Below, piece by piece: positions 34,115 to 46,427 of a DNA stretch of 64,000 nucleotides. The number at the start of each line of letters is the position of its first letter. The stretch's first letter is position 1. The notes under the pieces are model-generated. The model was not told where the DNA came from and made no database searches. It worked only from the letters and a program-made list of their open reading frames with translations. The DNA is from Lineus longissimus (lineage: Eukaryota; Nemertea; Pilidiophora; Heteronemertea; Lineidae). The position numbers were made by a program, and so were the translations under genes. The stretch is taken from the NCBI RefSeq assembly GCF_910592395.1, contig NC_088318.1:3472001-3536000 (forward strand), in the 5' to 3' direction.

Positions 34115-34258
34115 CCAGAGAATTATTGACAATCCTTGCAAATTTCGCATTGCTTCTCATCTTATCGGGCATTGGACTCCTATGTATTCCATTTCGTCAT
34201 CATGATAAATGTAAATATTTTTTTCATATTCTTGCCTTACAAAGGTTGTGTTTTGGTC

Positions 34259-34264
34259 AATAAA
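34259..34264 (+). promoter_or_regulatory. Candidate poly(A) signal AATAAA of IRF-c
   Basis: It lies about 500 bases after the IRF-c stop codon and is followed by a T-rich stretch. Confidence 0.4.
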
Positions 34265-34298
34265 TTTTATTTCATATCATTTCATTTGATCGTCCTTC

Positions 34299-34390
34299 CT
34301 TCATGTATCGGGTACACTCCGGACGTAGTGGACCAGCCTCGTTCCTCACCCAAACATGATGACGCAATGGACTGCCAAGGGAGTCTATAG
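34299..34390. repeat. GGACGAGGCC-family foldback copy
   Basis: ACACTCCGGACGTAGTGGACC, split here by its own variation, is followed by ATGACGCAATGGACTGCC and GGGAGTCTATAG, matching the blocks at 44546 and 9613. Confidence 0.5.
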
Positions 34391-34470
34391 GTCTATAGGT
34401 ATTTTCGGGTCTTGCCGCCATCGCAACGAAGAGAGGACAAAAGAAAATGCACTGCACTTAGACAAAGGAT

Positions 34471-34596
34471 AATAGGGAGGTTTCGCAACCGCCCGGTTAG
34501 GCCCTTCGACGACGTTTATCTATTGTTCAGGTAAACTCACACAATAGATAAACGTCGTCGTAGGGCCTAAACGGGTGGTTGCGAAACCTAACTATT
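34471..34596. mobile_element. TAGGGAG-family palindromic MITE, 126 bp
   Basis: The arms AATAGGGAGGTTTCGCAACC and GGTTGCGAAACCTAACTATT are inverted. The inner GACGACGTTTATCTATTG pairs with CAATAGATAAACGTCGTC, leaving a 16-base loop. Confidence 0.85.
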
Positions 34597-34744
34597 GTCA
34601 GAGTAATTATTACCATTACGTTTGCTTAAACCTGATTGTCCAAGGAACAACAACACAAAGGAAGAATGGCCCATTCAATATATAGGGGATTAAACTCTAA
34701 TGGTCAGGGTATGATCACTTTTCATTGGGACATATATTCTGTAC

Positions 34745-34942
34745 ATTGTACATTCGCGAAGCAAACGCCGTAGACTCCTATGCAGTCCATTTCGTCACCC
34801 TGATCGCCCTTCCTCCTCCGACAGGACGAGGCCATTGTACATTCGCGAAGCAAACGCCGTAGACTCCTATGCAGTCCATTTCGTCACCCTGATCGCCCTT
34901 CCTCCGACAGGACGAGGCCGTTCCACTGCGTTAGGAGTGTTG
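34745..34942. repeat. Tandem duplicate of a GGACGAGGCC-family copy
   Basis: Two head-to-tail units of about 85-95 bp both read ATTCGCGAAGCAAACGCCGT, then CTCCTATGCAGTCCATTTCG and GACAGGACGAGGCC. They differ by a 3-base CTC insertion. Confidence 0.85.
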
Positions 34943-35436
34943 GCAAGTGAGGAATTCGGGGGCATCTCAAAAGCCATAAGAGTGACTATTTATGATATCA
35001 AGAATTCATTAAGACTATGAGTGCTTTATTGAAGTAAAAGTTGGTAGTGAAGAAGTAGAAAATGTCCCCTTGGAAAAAGTGTCCGTCCCTAGTGTATTCT
35101 GGGAGGTTTTTGATACTCCTACCTCTTACACAAAAAAGTTTGAAATATCGAGATGCGGAGTATATTGAAAATCACTGGTTATGTCCGGATGTATTATGGC
35201 AAGATTATAGACGGTTCTACTAGGCCGTGACCGTCAATAGCACAGAGAGAATTTTGTTCCCAGGAATTTTCGGCTACACCGTATTACACTCCGGGGGCAT
35301 TGAACCGGCCAGAAAGGGTCGGAAAAAAAATTCGCCCCCGGGTTCAACGGGAAGAAATAGCGTTGAACGGGAATAGGGTTATTGTGACCGCATTGGTACA
35401 CCATATTCGTCAGCCTCGGTGGAGTCTGCGGCGGAG

Positions 35437-35520
35437 TAGACTCCTATGGCTGCAGTCCATTTCGTCATGATCGTCCTCCCCTGGCCGGTCTTAGGCCCGG
35501 CAGGTCTACTGCATGCGTAA
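35437..35520. repeat. GGACGAGGCC-family copy, diverged
   Basis: GTAGACTCCTATGGCTGCAG, TCCATTTCGTCATGATCG and GGCAGGTCTACTGCATGCG match the family order. Confidence 0.5.
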
Positions 35521-35931
35521 GGATTCGGTGTATGACTAGACTGATGGTCCTATGATCACACCGAAAGACCGGTACATAAAATATACGCGAAAGTCATGGC
35601 GGGAGTCGGTTCGCCTACTGTAAAATCCGCCGTATTGTGCTCGCGACGTCGATGGATATGCTATTACACTTCAGATAGGTCTACTGTAAACTCGGTCAGG
35701 AGATGAGGTTATTCGGTCAGGGCACAATTCCATTTACCAACGAGTTTGTCCTATGCAGAGTTACATGTACATGTATGTTGTCACCAGGGTTGTCGCACCA
35801 CTGAGCCCCATCAGGTGACTTATGCTTTTTAAGCATTTGTTGATATTTTTGGCAACGGGCCACGCGTCATACATAACTCGGCTCGATCACATGATACCAT
35901 ACAACCTCGAAATCAGGTGATGTCAACAAAC

Positions 35932-38900
35932 ATGGCGTTTTCCAGAAAGGTTTTGCAAATTAGCTCTGGCCTCATCGTTCTAATTCTCGTTTCCCTATTT
36001 CTTGATGTCGATTCCAGCCCAATAAAAGACAAGCCAAACAACCCGCCCGTCATTCTCAGTAAGTATTTCATGACTGATGAGCCTTTAAAATAGTTTTTTT
36101 TCACTATCTGTCGTCTTCGCTCAAATTTGCCAACTCAAACTCAACTGACTTACGTAAAACATACAATACACATACAAGTTACAACACAACTCTCAAGCGT
36201 ACATACATCATCCCATACTTGCATACATGTACATGCGTTGGATGTGTTGTTGGGGGCTGTATCATCATATCGTCATTTTTTTGGCATCGTGGCCCAGGGC
36301 CGGGCTGTCTGGTTTATGCCCAAATTATGATATCGAGGTAGGCCTATAATAGGCATAGTAAGATAGTTATACCTGCCTTCTGCCCCGGTAACCGGTGCGG
36401 TCTTGCGCCTGGGGAAGGGGGAGGGGGCAAAAGGCTCTCTCGGGTTCAGTGAGAAAGGGGGGCAAAATGACACATTTTGAGTTTTTCGGCCAAAATCACT
36501 GTCCGAGACAAAAAAAGTTGATGACATCGGGGGGGGGGGGGGGGGGGATTTGCCCCATGTCCTGAATCATCTAAGGAATACCCGGAATGTAATTCATGAT
36601 GTCAATCCCCATTTAAAAAAAGTGGCAATAGATATTACGCCTAACATGGTGATACAATATCGTGCACAAATAACGTCAGAAGGATACACTTTAAATCTCT
36701 CAATCTCGCCATCTCATTTCAGTCCCCGGAGATGGAGGCAGCCAACTCGAAGGGAAACTTGACAAGCCATCACATGTCCACTTCTACTGTGAAAGAAAGT
36801 CAACCTGGTTTCCTCTCTGGTTGAATTTGGAACTCATTGCTCCCCTGACTATTGACTGCCTCGTTGATAATTTAAGGTACAAACATGTAACATGCCGAGT
36901 GATATCAATACAATTTGCTTGATAAATTTCTTTCAGGTCAATTAGGACAATTTGAACTTCTCTTTTAAAGGCCTCCTCCGTTTTGTTCAAAGAATTGAAA
37001 GGTGAACTCCAATTTGAAAGTTCCTATAAAATACTATACATACCAAGTTTCAGGGAATTTGCATGCATGTTAACTGCACTACAACATTTATTTTTACTGG
37101 CCTGATTTAAAGTGATTGTTAGATCTATTAGAGAGTGTTGCTTGGAACAATTAGCTGTTTAAGTGCAACGTGGTTTTGTTTCTCTCCATATCTTCCTGGT
37201 ATTTGTAGGTTGGATTATAACCCTTTTACGCGGACCACTCATAACCCACCAGGGGTCGAGATTCGTATACAGGACTTCGGCAATACCTCCACAGTTGAAT
37301 ACCTCGATGCAAGTGAATTGTCAGCCAGTAAGTATAATAAATCGTGTTTTAAACCATAAACTTTATCATGACAATGGATTCAGATCCCTTCTGGATGTGA
37401 TACCCATAGCACTGTATTGTAGTAGCTGCGCTTACACCACGAAATATTGGTGGACCAATTGCACTTACACCACCACATTGCCGCGACTAATTGGTTCGGC
37501 AATCCATTGCCGATACAAATTGCCGAGCAATTTGTCCCACCAAGCTTGATGGTCCAAATTCGCCCGGCTTGTTAAAAGCTCGGCTTTGTCGTGGTGTACG
37601 CGCAAATGGATCGACAATTAGCTAGTAAGATGGTTCGGCTCCAAGCGGCGCTTTCGAAATGGCGCTTTCTGCCAAGGCTTTCCGCGTTCTGCTTATTGTT
37701 TGCGCGCCATCTGTAGCCGGATTTTATAACTAGCTGCAGCGCTGGTGTAAGCGCTTGGTGGATTTTCGATGGTGCGGCATTGGTTCCCGAACCAAGATTG
37801 GTGGTCCATTTTCAGGTGGTGTAAGTGCGGCTAGTGTTAAGGCTTTTGGAGCCTTATAATCTTAGAAGTAAATACTTCAATTTATTTATTGTATTTCTTG
37901 ATCCACTGCACAGTATTGATTTTAATATGAAATCGGAAATTTGTGTTAAATGTGTTAAATCGATGAAAAATACTTTACCCGACCATACGAAAATGATAAG
38001 GGAAATGTTGTTCTGTATGGTGAGTGTGTTAAACACTCTAATAGACTAAGAGGTATAATAAAGGGCTTCAAATAGAAATATCCAAAAAAGTGAAATCAAC
38101 GGCATACCCTCCCTTTTCAGCATCTTACTATGCTCCAATTGTGGCAGACCTTGTGAAGCATGGCTACAAGAGAGGAATCACGGTGAGAGGTGCTCCATTC
38201 GACTTCAGGAAAGCTGCAAGTAAGTCTCAATTAACAAACATGCAAACAGGAGCTTTTTGTCGCTGCAACCCGCAACAGTTATTTCATCTGATAAAAATCG
38301 CTTATTTGCGGTGTTTAACGCCGATGCCCATGCAAAAAATTGTTTGTCACTTCAATGAGCAATCAATTCCAAACACAGAGTACTAGTTTTATAATTTTGA
38401 AAATTGAACTCAAATATGTGATTTAGCACTGAATATAACTTTCTGCAAGGCTAGATTATTAAAACAGATAAGCAAACACCATGAATACCAAGTTTCAGCT
38501 TATTTGCATGTGTTATAACTCCACCACATCATTGTGTATATCGATATATATGAAGAAGTACTTGTACCCTTTTTACTGTCAAGTTATATTTCAAAATATT
38601 GGCCAAGGGACATGACCAGGTCAGTTTTTGTCAAGTGTTCATGACACACAATCTATGATATCTATTTAAACAATGTCGTTCAAAATATTCAAGTGAGTTT
38701 GGCACAATTATGGTCTCGATCATGGTCATTGCCAGATTGATCATGGCCTGCATTATCATAATCTTGTTCTCATGTTATTGGTTATCAATTGTTATATTTG
38801 CCACTGATTACGATCATTGACCCAATATTACATTTCGATTATAGAGCTTTGTGATTGTTCTTGGAATGACCTTAGCAGGTCCTACTCTTGTGTTATTCTA

Positions 38901-40968
38901 GTGCCCATTATTGGCAGTTATTCAATTCGGTCTCTGAAGATAAAAGTCCTTGTGATCGTGTAAAGAATGGACATGTGGCATTCCTCAGATGGAGGCACTT
39001 TTTATTTCTGGAAAAATCTGTAAGCGTTGAAATCAGTGGTCTATTATGTGAGCAAAGCTCAAACAAACTTTTCGACGAAATACTACCAGTTCTCATAAAA
39101 GCCTCCAACGGCTGTAAAATGTTGAAAAACATTTACCCGGGAACAGATGAGATGACTCCCAAGCCATATAGAGCTACAAGGAAGGAAGCACATGTAACGT
39201 TTTACTGATTATTGTCTGTGTGGTCATGATTTCCCTGTTATCACTACTGCCAAGGTCAAGTGTATGGTCATGAGTGTGATGTCACTTGTGTAAATGGAAA
39301 AATGCTAGTTTAAATATCTTGAGATCATGTTCTAAATCATGTGATATGGAGAATTGCCATTAGTTTGCCGCAATGAGTTGTTTCAAATTCTATATCAGTA
39401 TGTCTTCTATCTTCTGAAGAGACCCTGGTTTTTAGTTGACAATGCCGTTGTCATATTTCTATTGTGATTGTCCAGATATTCATCCCACACAGACTCCTAA
39501 AAGTTAATACTGCAACTTTTGATAAACTAATCATGATTATACGCTCAGTGTTTTCTGTACACTTACTTAAAAAGGGAGAAGCACCCCTTTAAAAATTTCT
39601 TGCAATTGCTCCCCTCTCCATTTGGACTTGACCACCTCTTAAAATAGTGATTTTGCAATGGTTTTCCATTAGGAGCACCCCTTCTACATCTCCCTGCCAC
39701 CCCTCTTAACATTCCAACCAGTGTTTTTCAATGAAAAAATCAGTCTTTTGCACACCGTTTCTTGAAAATTCCATGGGGAAACCTGGCACTGCTTTCAAAA
39801 AAAGTCTCATACCCTGGAAGTGTTGACTGTTCAGGCAGCTTCATCAGAGCCATTTGACTATAATGCCATTTGATGGCCGTGCTTACATATATTCCTCTTT
39901 TACTTCAGATGAGTTACAGGAATACTTCAAAGCCGTGAAAGCTCTCATAGAAGAGACTTACACCTTGAATGGCGACACCAAGGTGGTGGTCATCGCCCAC
40001 AGCATGGGAAACATCGTCTTCCTCTACTTCCTCAATCACATCGACCAACTGTGGAAAGATAAATACATCAGTTCATACGTCAGCCTGGCAGGGCCATGGG
40101 CGGGCGCCGCAAAAACAGTCAGGATTATGGCATCGGGTATGTCCAGTGGAACCTCCCTTAGCAGACACATTTCTATTAAGGGCACCCTCTTCAGAAATAC
40201 ACTCGTTTAAGTCCAAAATTAGTTGTATCCAATCAATCAATTTGACCTCTCTTAACCGGACACCTCTCTTGTTTGGACAATACTTGTCACGCCCAAGTGG
40301 GTCCTTGTTAGAGAAGTTCTTATATATGTGCCAATGTGGTACCTCATTTTTTGTTATGAAAAGTTGAAGTCAATTTCAGGTTCAAAAGTTGCTTAAGCCT
40401 TCATTGTATCAAATCACTGTTCTAATTTGATTCCATCTTGTTTTCAGGTGACAATCTCGGTGTGTTTGTTGTGGAGACCTTAAAAGCGAGAGTGCAACAG
40501 CGTACTATGCCAAGTACTGCCTGGATGATGCCGTCCGAACGATTCTGGAAAAAAGACGAAGTCATTGTCTATACTCCTTATAGAAACTACACGGTTTACG
40601 ATTACAAACAATTCTTCGCGGACATCAAGTTTCCCGTGGGTTATCTAATGCGACAAGATACAGAAAAACTAATCGACGACCTCAGACCGCCTGGCGTCGA
40701 GCATCATTGTTTACATGGTTCAAAGGTACACACCCCGGGGGCGTTTAGATATACTAAAGGCATGTTTCCCGATACTCAGCCGTATACGATTAACGAAGAC
40801 GGAGATGGTACGGTGAATATGCGGAGTCTGCTCGCATGTTTACTTTGGAAAGGAAAACAGAAACAACCGACTTACCACAAGGTTATAGAGGGCACTGAAC
40901 ATTTGGCGATACTTGATAATTTGGAGGTACTCGATTACTTGCATAAGGTGCTTGGCATCAAGAGTTAA
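35932..40968 (+). CDS. PLA2G15: Lysosomal phospholipase A2 / LCAT family, complete, six exons, 415 aa
   Basis: Exons 35932-36058, 36723-36876, 37209-37327, 38121-38219, 39909-40136 and 40448-40968 join in phase. The enzyme is an alpha/beta hydrolase with phospholipase A and 1-O-acylceramide transacylase activity in the lysosome lumen. Residues 1-29 are a signal peptide (hydrophobic ISSGLIVLILVSLFL). IPGDGGSQLEGKLDKP is the oxyanion/lid-side motif. VIAHSMGN carries the nucleophile Ser; DGDGTVN carries the Asp and GTEH the His of the catalytic triad. WLNLELIAPLTIDCLVDNLR and GYLMRQDTEKL match the family closely. Length equals the human protein (about 412). It resembles LPLA2 more than plasma LCAT. 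The start is the first Met of the exon and gives a proper signal peptide. Confidence 0.95.
36410..36548. repeat. G-rich repeat in PLA2G15 intron 1
   Basis: It contains GAAGGGGGAGGGGGCAAAAG, a central CGGCCAAAATCACTG and a terminal run of about 17 G. It resembles the poly-G flanked repeat in IRF-b intron 5. Confidence 0.5.
37420..37838. mobile_element. About 420-bp MITE in PLA2G15 intron 3
   Basis: GTAGCTGCGCTTACACCAC at the left and GTGGTGTAAGTGCGGCTAG at the right are imperfect inverted repeats. GC content is higher than the surrounding intron. No coding frame. Confidence 0.65.
40144..40321. mobile_element. Pogo/Tigger-like MITE at the start of PLA2G15 intron 5
   Basis: CAGTGGAACCTCCCTTAGC starts 8 bp after the exon 5 end at 40136; the copy ends near CCTTGTTAGAGAAGTTCTTA. 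Internal TTTGACCTCTCTTAACCGGA matches the family. Confidence 0.7.
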
Positions 40969-41972
40969 AATGAGATACTCACTCTTGTAGAACTTTGAAA
41001 CTTATCGGTAATCAACATTTCTAACTGATCAAAAATGGGAAGATCATGAAAACTAAAATTATATTGGATGCATTGGGCAAGCCTTAATAAGAGAATGGAT
41101 CTTTTTTTACTCAAGCATGTTGGTTAAAAATATAGACGGAAGAGTTACAATAGAACTCACTGCTGTCACTATCATACTTGGAAATGCTGGCAGATTTTAA
41201 TCAGATTGATTAAAATCAGATTTTCGGCCTCACCGTTGGTGAAAGGTGCTGTACAGTGTGCAGTGTTATACAATATTTGGTTGAATAGAGATTGAGAGGG
41301 ACTGTAGGCAAGAGGCCTGACTCTGTTGTCCTTTGCCATCGAGTGTCGCATCTGTCAGCCAACCCCGTTATGCAGGAATTATGCTATAGGTGGTGTCGTT
41401 CTATCTGGAGTGATTTTTCCTGGTTTTCTTGTCTGTGGTTTTATATTATTGTTTTGGTACAATGTGTTTAACAAGGTTTTTATTAACTTATTTGTTTCTA
41501 GCATGATGGTGATAGTTGGACGCCTGGACAAAACAGAATTTTTGACATACCAATAACATTAGTTACTGTTACATACATGAAGGGTTTCATGATGTTGGTC
41601 AATTTAATGCCCAGTCTTGCAAAGCTACAGAACTTCTGTGTGAAATTATGTTGTGTTGATCTCATAATTCTAGTCATAGTTAGAGTTCTGGGTAGATCTT
41701 CGTATTTGAACATGGCTGAAACTTTTCATGATTGCATCTTTGTCAAGAGTCGTCTAAGCTAGAGTCAAATGGAAAACTCGAAAGTCGTATTTAAAAAAAA
41801 AATTAGGTGTTTTTAACTAGCTAATTTCGGTCTTGCAGTATTATGATATCCTTGAATGTCATTATTGGTGTTGTCACTATCATCAAGAATGAACAAAGAC
41901 TAGTCTTTATTAATTCTTGCTATTATGCAAATTCACCGTATTTTCATACCTACTCTAGCTCCCTCGTACTAT

Positions 41973-42147
41973 CAGTAGAACCTCCCTCACCAGAAACCTC
42001 TGTTAGGACTCGCTCTCTATTCCCGACAACTTTATTGGACCTAAATGGATTATTTATATTCAATATGTCCTCTGTAATCAGGCCACCTCTCTATTACGGA
42101 CAGCACCTGTCCATCCAAAGGGTGTCCTTAATAGAAAGGTTCCACTA
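41973..42147. mobile_element. Pogo/Tigger-like MITE
   Basis: It starts CAGTAGAACCTCCCTCACCA and ends TTAATAGAAAGGTTCCACTA, inverted termini of the family. Confidence 0.75.
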
Positions 42148-44545
42148 CACTTCCAAATTTCATATTTCTCGACTTTTCATTCATTTGTAGCGTTGCACTA
42201 TCATGACGTAATATGGTTTCCTTTATATATCCGCATTTTCTCACTTCTCCCAAAGAGGTGTTTAAAAAATTATCAACAGCTTTAATGTGCATTTGTTGAA
42301 TTCTACAACCATTATAAGGCTTTATTCTTTTGAAGTCACAGCTGAGTTATTTCTGAACAACTGAAAATTTCGTATACCATAGCAATTTTTCTGTGGTTAT
42401 TTCAGCATTCATTTACTTCTGCTGTACATGTACAACAAAACTGACGTTTTATGCTGTGGTGTAAAGCATAGGTAATTCCTCAGAAAGGCCAATTGATGTG
42501 CTGGCAGAGTATGTCATGCTTGGGTTAAAAAAATTAACTGACCATGAAGTTCTGGCCTGGATCGTGAATAATCAAATACATGTAGTATTATCAAGTACAT
42601 GTATGTATAAGTGTACGTACATGTATGTATAGCTCTTTCTACATACTTGGTATTATTAATGTATCAATTAAAATACTCTTCCCAGGTTGTTATGAGCTGG
42701 ATGTATTAATTCTGCATGACATACTTTTGATTAGCATCATTATAGGTCAGAGCTGGCAGCTGGTAGCATCATAATGTTGTCTGATTTCTGTGTGCAGCTG
42801 TTGGGCCTATTTCCATGATCAATGAGGCCTGCAGCCGACAGTGACATCAGCCACCAACATGACCAATAGTACAGCAATATGCTCGAAATATTCCCAGCTA
42901 TTTCATTTCACAGTTTTAAGAAAATGCAACGTTTGCGGACTTTTGACTTAGTGTTTTGTCAATCCTGGTAAATTAATTTCAGTTAGATATTCCTTTTGAA
43001 ATGTTTCCAAAAGATTTTGTATGTAATTCAAAACTTGGAGAAAAAGCATCCTTACTAACAGTGGAGCATTCAAATGAACATTGGCCAATTTGCTATGTTA
43101 AACTATTCACCGAATATTGAATGCAGCTATTCAAGCATTAAGAAATCCAGTGTAACAAGACAAACTGGCAACTCGTCATGACGCATGTTCCACAGTTTTA
43201 GGGAAAGCCATTTATCTGAGATGTATGTAGTACATTAGAAGAGGGCTTCCAGGCCTGCACGTTCAATGTCTTTCTAATGTATGCTCATATTTTCAATAAA
43301 ATGAGAATGTTTTTCAATCGGTGATTGGTATATTTTCATTAAGTGGGTCGTCCACATGTGGAGGAAGCAAATAATCTTGAAAACGTTAACTTAAAGATTT
43401 GTCATAGGTCCTAGACTTAACTGGCGAATGAAAAGATTTGTCATAGGTCACTAGACTTAAGTTCTGGGGAATGAGGAGGCAGTTTGGAAAAGTCTAGTGG
43501 CACACACTGCATCGTCAACCAATGATCGACTTGATGAGAATGAAGGGGTCTTCTTCATTGGATATGACAACAACTCTGTACTTCTCCATAAATGGATGCG
43601 ACAGCTTTTGCCATGGCCAGCCATAAGGTCCTCGGACCTGTTCCTCAGTTCTTGGACCACTCTGAGCTGGTCTTCCCCCATACCACTGTGGAAGCATCAT
43701 CCAAACTACACATGCAAGTGTTGTTTTGTGTCCTTTAGGGTTTATGGCGTTGTATTGTTAGATTAGAGCTGCAGAAGCAACTAAGTAAATAAGCAGAAGA
43801 AATGTTTTGTAGGGACTGGTCTCTGCATTCTGTGTCCGAGTATTGAGTAAACTAGCACTGCTCTAAAAAAACTGCATTTTAAGAATCTATTAATGAGATG
43901 TCAGTCCTTGCAAACCTGAAAATTATGCACAGGTGTCTTTAAATTTCACCTAGGTTGGCATGATGGGGACAATGTCACAAACCTATAATGGACACTAATG
44001 AATCCGATTTAGATGTCGTTTTGGGGTGTGACATGAAGATTTGCACAGAGTATAAAATAGTGTGGTATATGCCACGGGGACAATGTCACAACCTCTGATT
44101 ATGGCCTACTGACAATGTCCAAGGTGAAATTTAATCTTGACCCCCCCCCCCCCCGGAATGCACAGCTAGCCCTCTCTGTTCACCATGCTGCAAACAGGTT
44201 GATGATAGGGACAATTATCACGCCCACTTCTCCTGTGCATTGTGAACTTCGTGTGTTCCAACACTAACCCTAACCCTGACAGTTAACCTAGTGCGCGCGC
44301 AGCTAACACGCGCTCATGAGCCTGCGGCGCCTAACGGCCAATCCTTAAACCAACTACTGCTTTTTGCGTTATTCCAATGTAAGTGCCCTCACAAGCCCAT
44401 GCTCAAGCTGGTGTTGAGTAGGTTGTGACATCGTCCATTGGACGGAAGTGAAGCCCTTAGTCCCCTCTAATACAGTAGAAGAGCTAGTAAATCCATTTGC
44501 TTGGAGTGCTTAATCGTAATTATTACAATATTAGCTTCAGATGCC

Positions 44546-44645
44546 CCATTTACACTCCAGACACAATGGACAGGCCTTGTCTTATCGCCTGGTACATAGA
44601 GGAAGGACAATCAGGATGACGAAAGGGACTGTATTGGAGTCCCAA
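44546..44645. repeat. GGACGAGGCC-family foldback copy
   Basis: ATTTACACTCCAGACACAAT, GGACAGGCCTTGTCTTATCG and ATGACGAAAGGGACTGTATT then GGAGTCC give the same order as the copy at 9613. Confidence 0.65.
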
Positions 44646-44707
44646 GCCTTGTTTGGCTCTGGAGTGGCAAGTACAGCAATGGATTGGGGAACAAAAATAA
44701 AGGAGTA

Positions 44708-44855
44708 CAGTAGAACCGCTCTATCATTAAGGACACTCTGTGGGACTGACAAGTGCTGTCCTAGAGGTGTCCTGATTAGAGAGGTCAAATTTAATGGAAA
44801 CTACAACTTTGAGACTAAAACTAGTGTTCTTTTGATAGAGACTAAGAGAGGTGTT
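44708..44855. mobile_element. Pogo/Tigger-like MITE, truncated
   Basis: CAGTAGAACCGCTCTATCAT at the left, GTGTCCTGATTAGAGAGGTC inside; the right end lacks the full terminal repeat. Confidence 0.7.
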
Positions 44856-46204
44856 TGGTGAAGTAGGTTACACCTTGGAAGAACTATATATCAAAAAGTC
44901 TTACCGCATTTGCTTGGAGGTAGGCCAAGGTTCCAACCGACGAACCATCATCAAAACTTCTAAAATCTTTGTCCAAGACATGAAGAAGATGTATAAAAAT
45001 GGTAGATCTGTCGAGGTTATTTGCAAGACTAGTACATGTAAATACCGCTAATAGGCCCCACCCTGTGTCTTATGTCATTGGCAATACCAAAAAATCTATT
45101 CATGCAAAAGGAGTCTGAGGGCATGCTCAATTTCATAGGCAAGTGACTTAGGCGACAGTAGTGCCATCTAGTGGTATAAAGTGGAACTGAGAGTTTTGGA
45201 CGAAGATTTCAGTTCCATTTTCTGCCGCGAGACAGCGCCACTGTCGCCAGAGCCAATTTCATACTGTGGGTACTGTAATCAATTGGTTTTCATGCCAGTA
45301 GGGAATTTGATCGAGATAATGACTTGCTTTCGTTGTCAAAACAGGTTCAGCACAGCCACGAGCCATCTTCCCACACAAATGACAGTAGATATGACGAGAA
45401 GCTGTATAAAAAGATCTAGGGTAAATTTTCGGAGGCCCAGTTTCTTTTGCAAATGTAGGAGTACGCGCCAATGACGCGCTTATCTCTCTCTATGTTTTGT
45501 GTCAGTTCCACGCAACCTATGGGCTGGGTAGCACGTCAGTGACGAACCACTGACCAACAATGTCGCACCACTGACGCGATTTACAGGATGTCAATTGAGA
45601 TTTGGACTGTATTTGCTAGGATCATCGGCCACAAATGTAAAATTGCTTGGAATCCAGGTCTCGGTAAAAAACAAAGAAAACATACATCTATCATGATTAT
45701 ATAATTACAAAATATATCTTCAAATCATAATAGACTTAACAACAATCAATATAAATAATCCATAAAGAACTATTTATTCTTTAAGCAAATTGACCAGCTC
45801 CACTGACTTTATCAGCTGAGCTAAAAAGTCTTCATTGGCAATATTATGCGAACACCCCAAGTATAAGTACTACTTGATAGCCAGCTTTTTTACAATCCCT
45901 TGATTACAAAACCTGAGATCTGACAAATCTCTGACAAAATTATCTGAAGAACTAATGACATCACTGTTGATAGACTGGGTGGTTGTGAAACCCTAGGACG
46001 ATAAATGTTGTAGTCATCCCTTTTACCCCTTACTATCCAAATCAATGATCACACACACATTGGCTTGCTGTGCACAATCCTGGGTGAAGCCACACCAATC
46101 ACATCAGTTTTGATAAAAATCACATCAGTTTTGACAAAAAATATCAAGATTCCGCGGTACTCCTTCTGTTTGAATCCGAAATCTGGGACACATTGGATGA
46201 TAGG

Positions 46205-46310
46205 AATAAAGTCTAGCAAATGCTTTTACTTCAGTTTTGTACAGAAAGGCCTAGTGTAAATGTACATGGAGTTTTAAATAAAAGAATTTGCTAGTCTTTA
46301 TTTATATCAC
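46205..46310. mobile_element. Palindromic MITE at the SLC38A7 3' end
   Basis: AATAAAGTCTAGCAAATGC at the left pairs with GAATTTGCTAGTCTTTATTT at the right. The same element, better preserved, lies at 60552-60670. The right arm supplies a TTTATT, a poly(A) signal on the minus strand. Confidence 0.7.
46297..46302 (-). promoter_or_regulatory. Candidate poly(A) signal of SLC38A7 inside a MITE
   Basis: AATAAA on the minus strand, about 125 bases after the SLC38A7 stop, contributed by the MITE arm. Confidence 0.4.
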
Positions 46311-46427
46311 CCATTGTCTTGTTGGGTACCACTCCTGGTGAACACACTTTTATCACATTTATAGCTTGTGACACAAGATAGGAACTAACAAATGTCACGA
46401 CTCCTCCCATATTGTTCATATCTAAAA

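Larger units (their letters stand above)
33758..35931. other. IRF-c to PLA2G15 intergenic region
   Basis: It begins with the IRF-c 3' UTR; a candidate AATAAA is at 34259. It holds a poly-C tract (33937-33952), a (CAT)n microsatellite, foldback MITEs and GGACGAGGCC-family copies. No further gene recognised. Confidence 0.6.
40969..46427. other. PLA2G15 to SLC38A7 intergenic region
   Basis: No gene recognised in 5.5 kb. It holds pogo-like MITEs at 41973 and 44708, a GGACGAGGCC-family copy at 44546, a 14-C run near 44141 and a short MITE at 46205. Open frames at 43497-43766, 44851-45051 and 45181-45474 are not recognisable; the last has two CxxC pairs (CGYCNQ, CFRCQN) but no exon structure. Confidence 0.55.

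Noticed and set aside
38888-39208. 106-codon open frame in PLA2G15 intron 4
   Set aside because: No homology, no splice signals, and inclusion is not needed because exons 4 and 5 join in phase.
43457-43766. Overlapping open frames on both strands after PLA2G15
   Set aside because: Neither reading resembles a known protein and no splice-consistent partner exon was found.
44260-44285. CTAACCCTAACCCTGAC, telomere-like repeat
   Set aside because: Only about two units; chance level.
45181-45474. Frame with two CxxC pairs like a zinc ribbon
   Set aside because: Spacing and surrounding sequence match no zinc-ribbon family I know, and no exon boundaries are visible.
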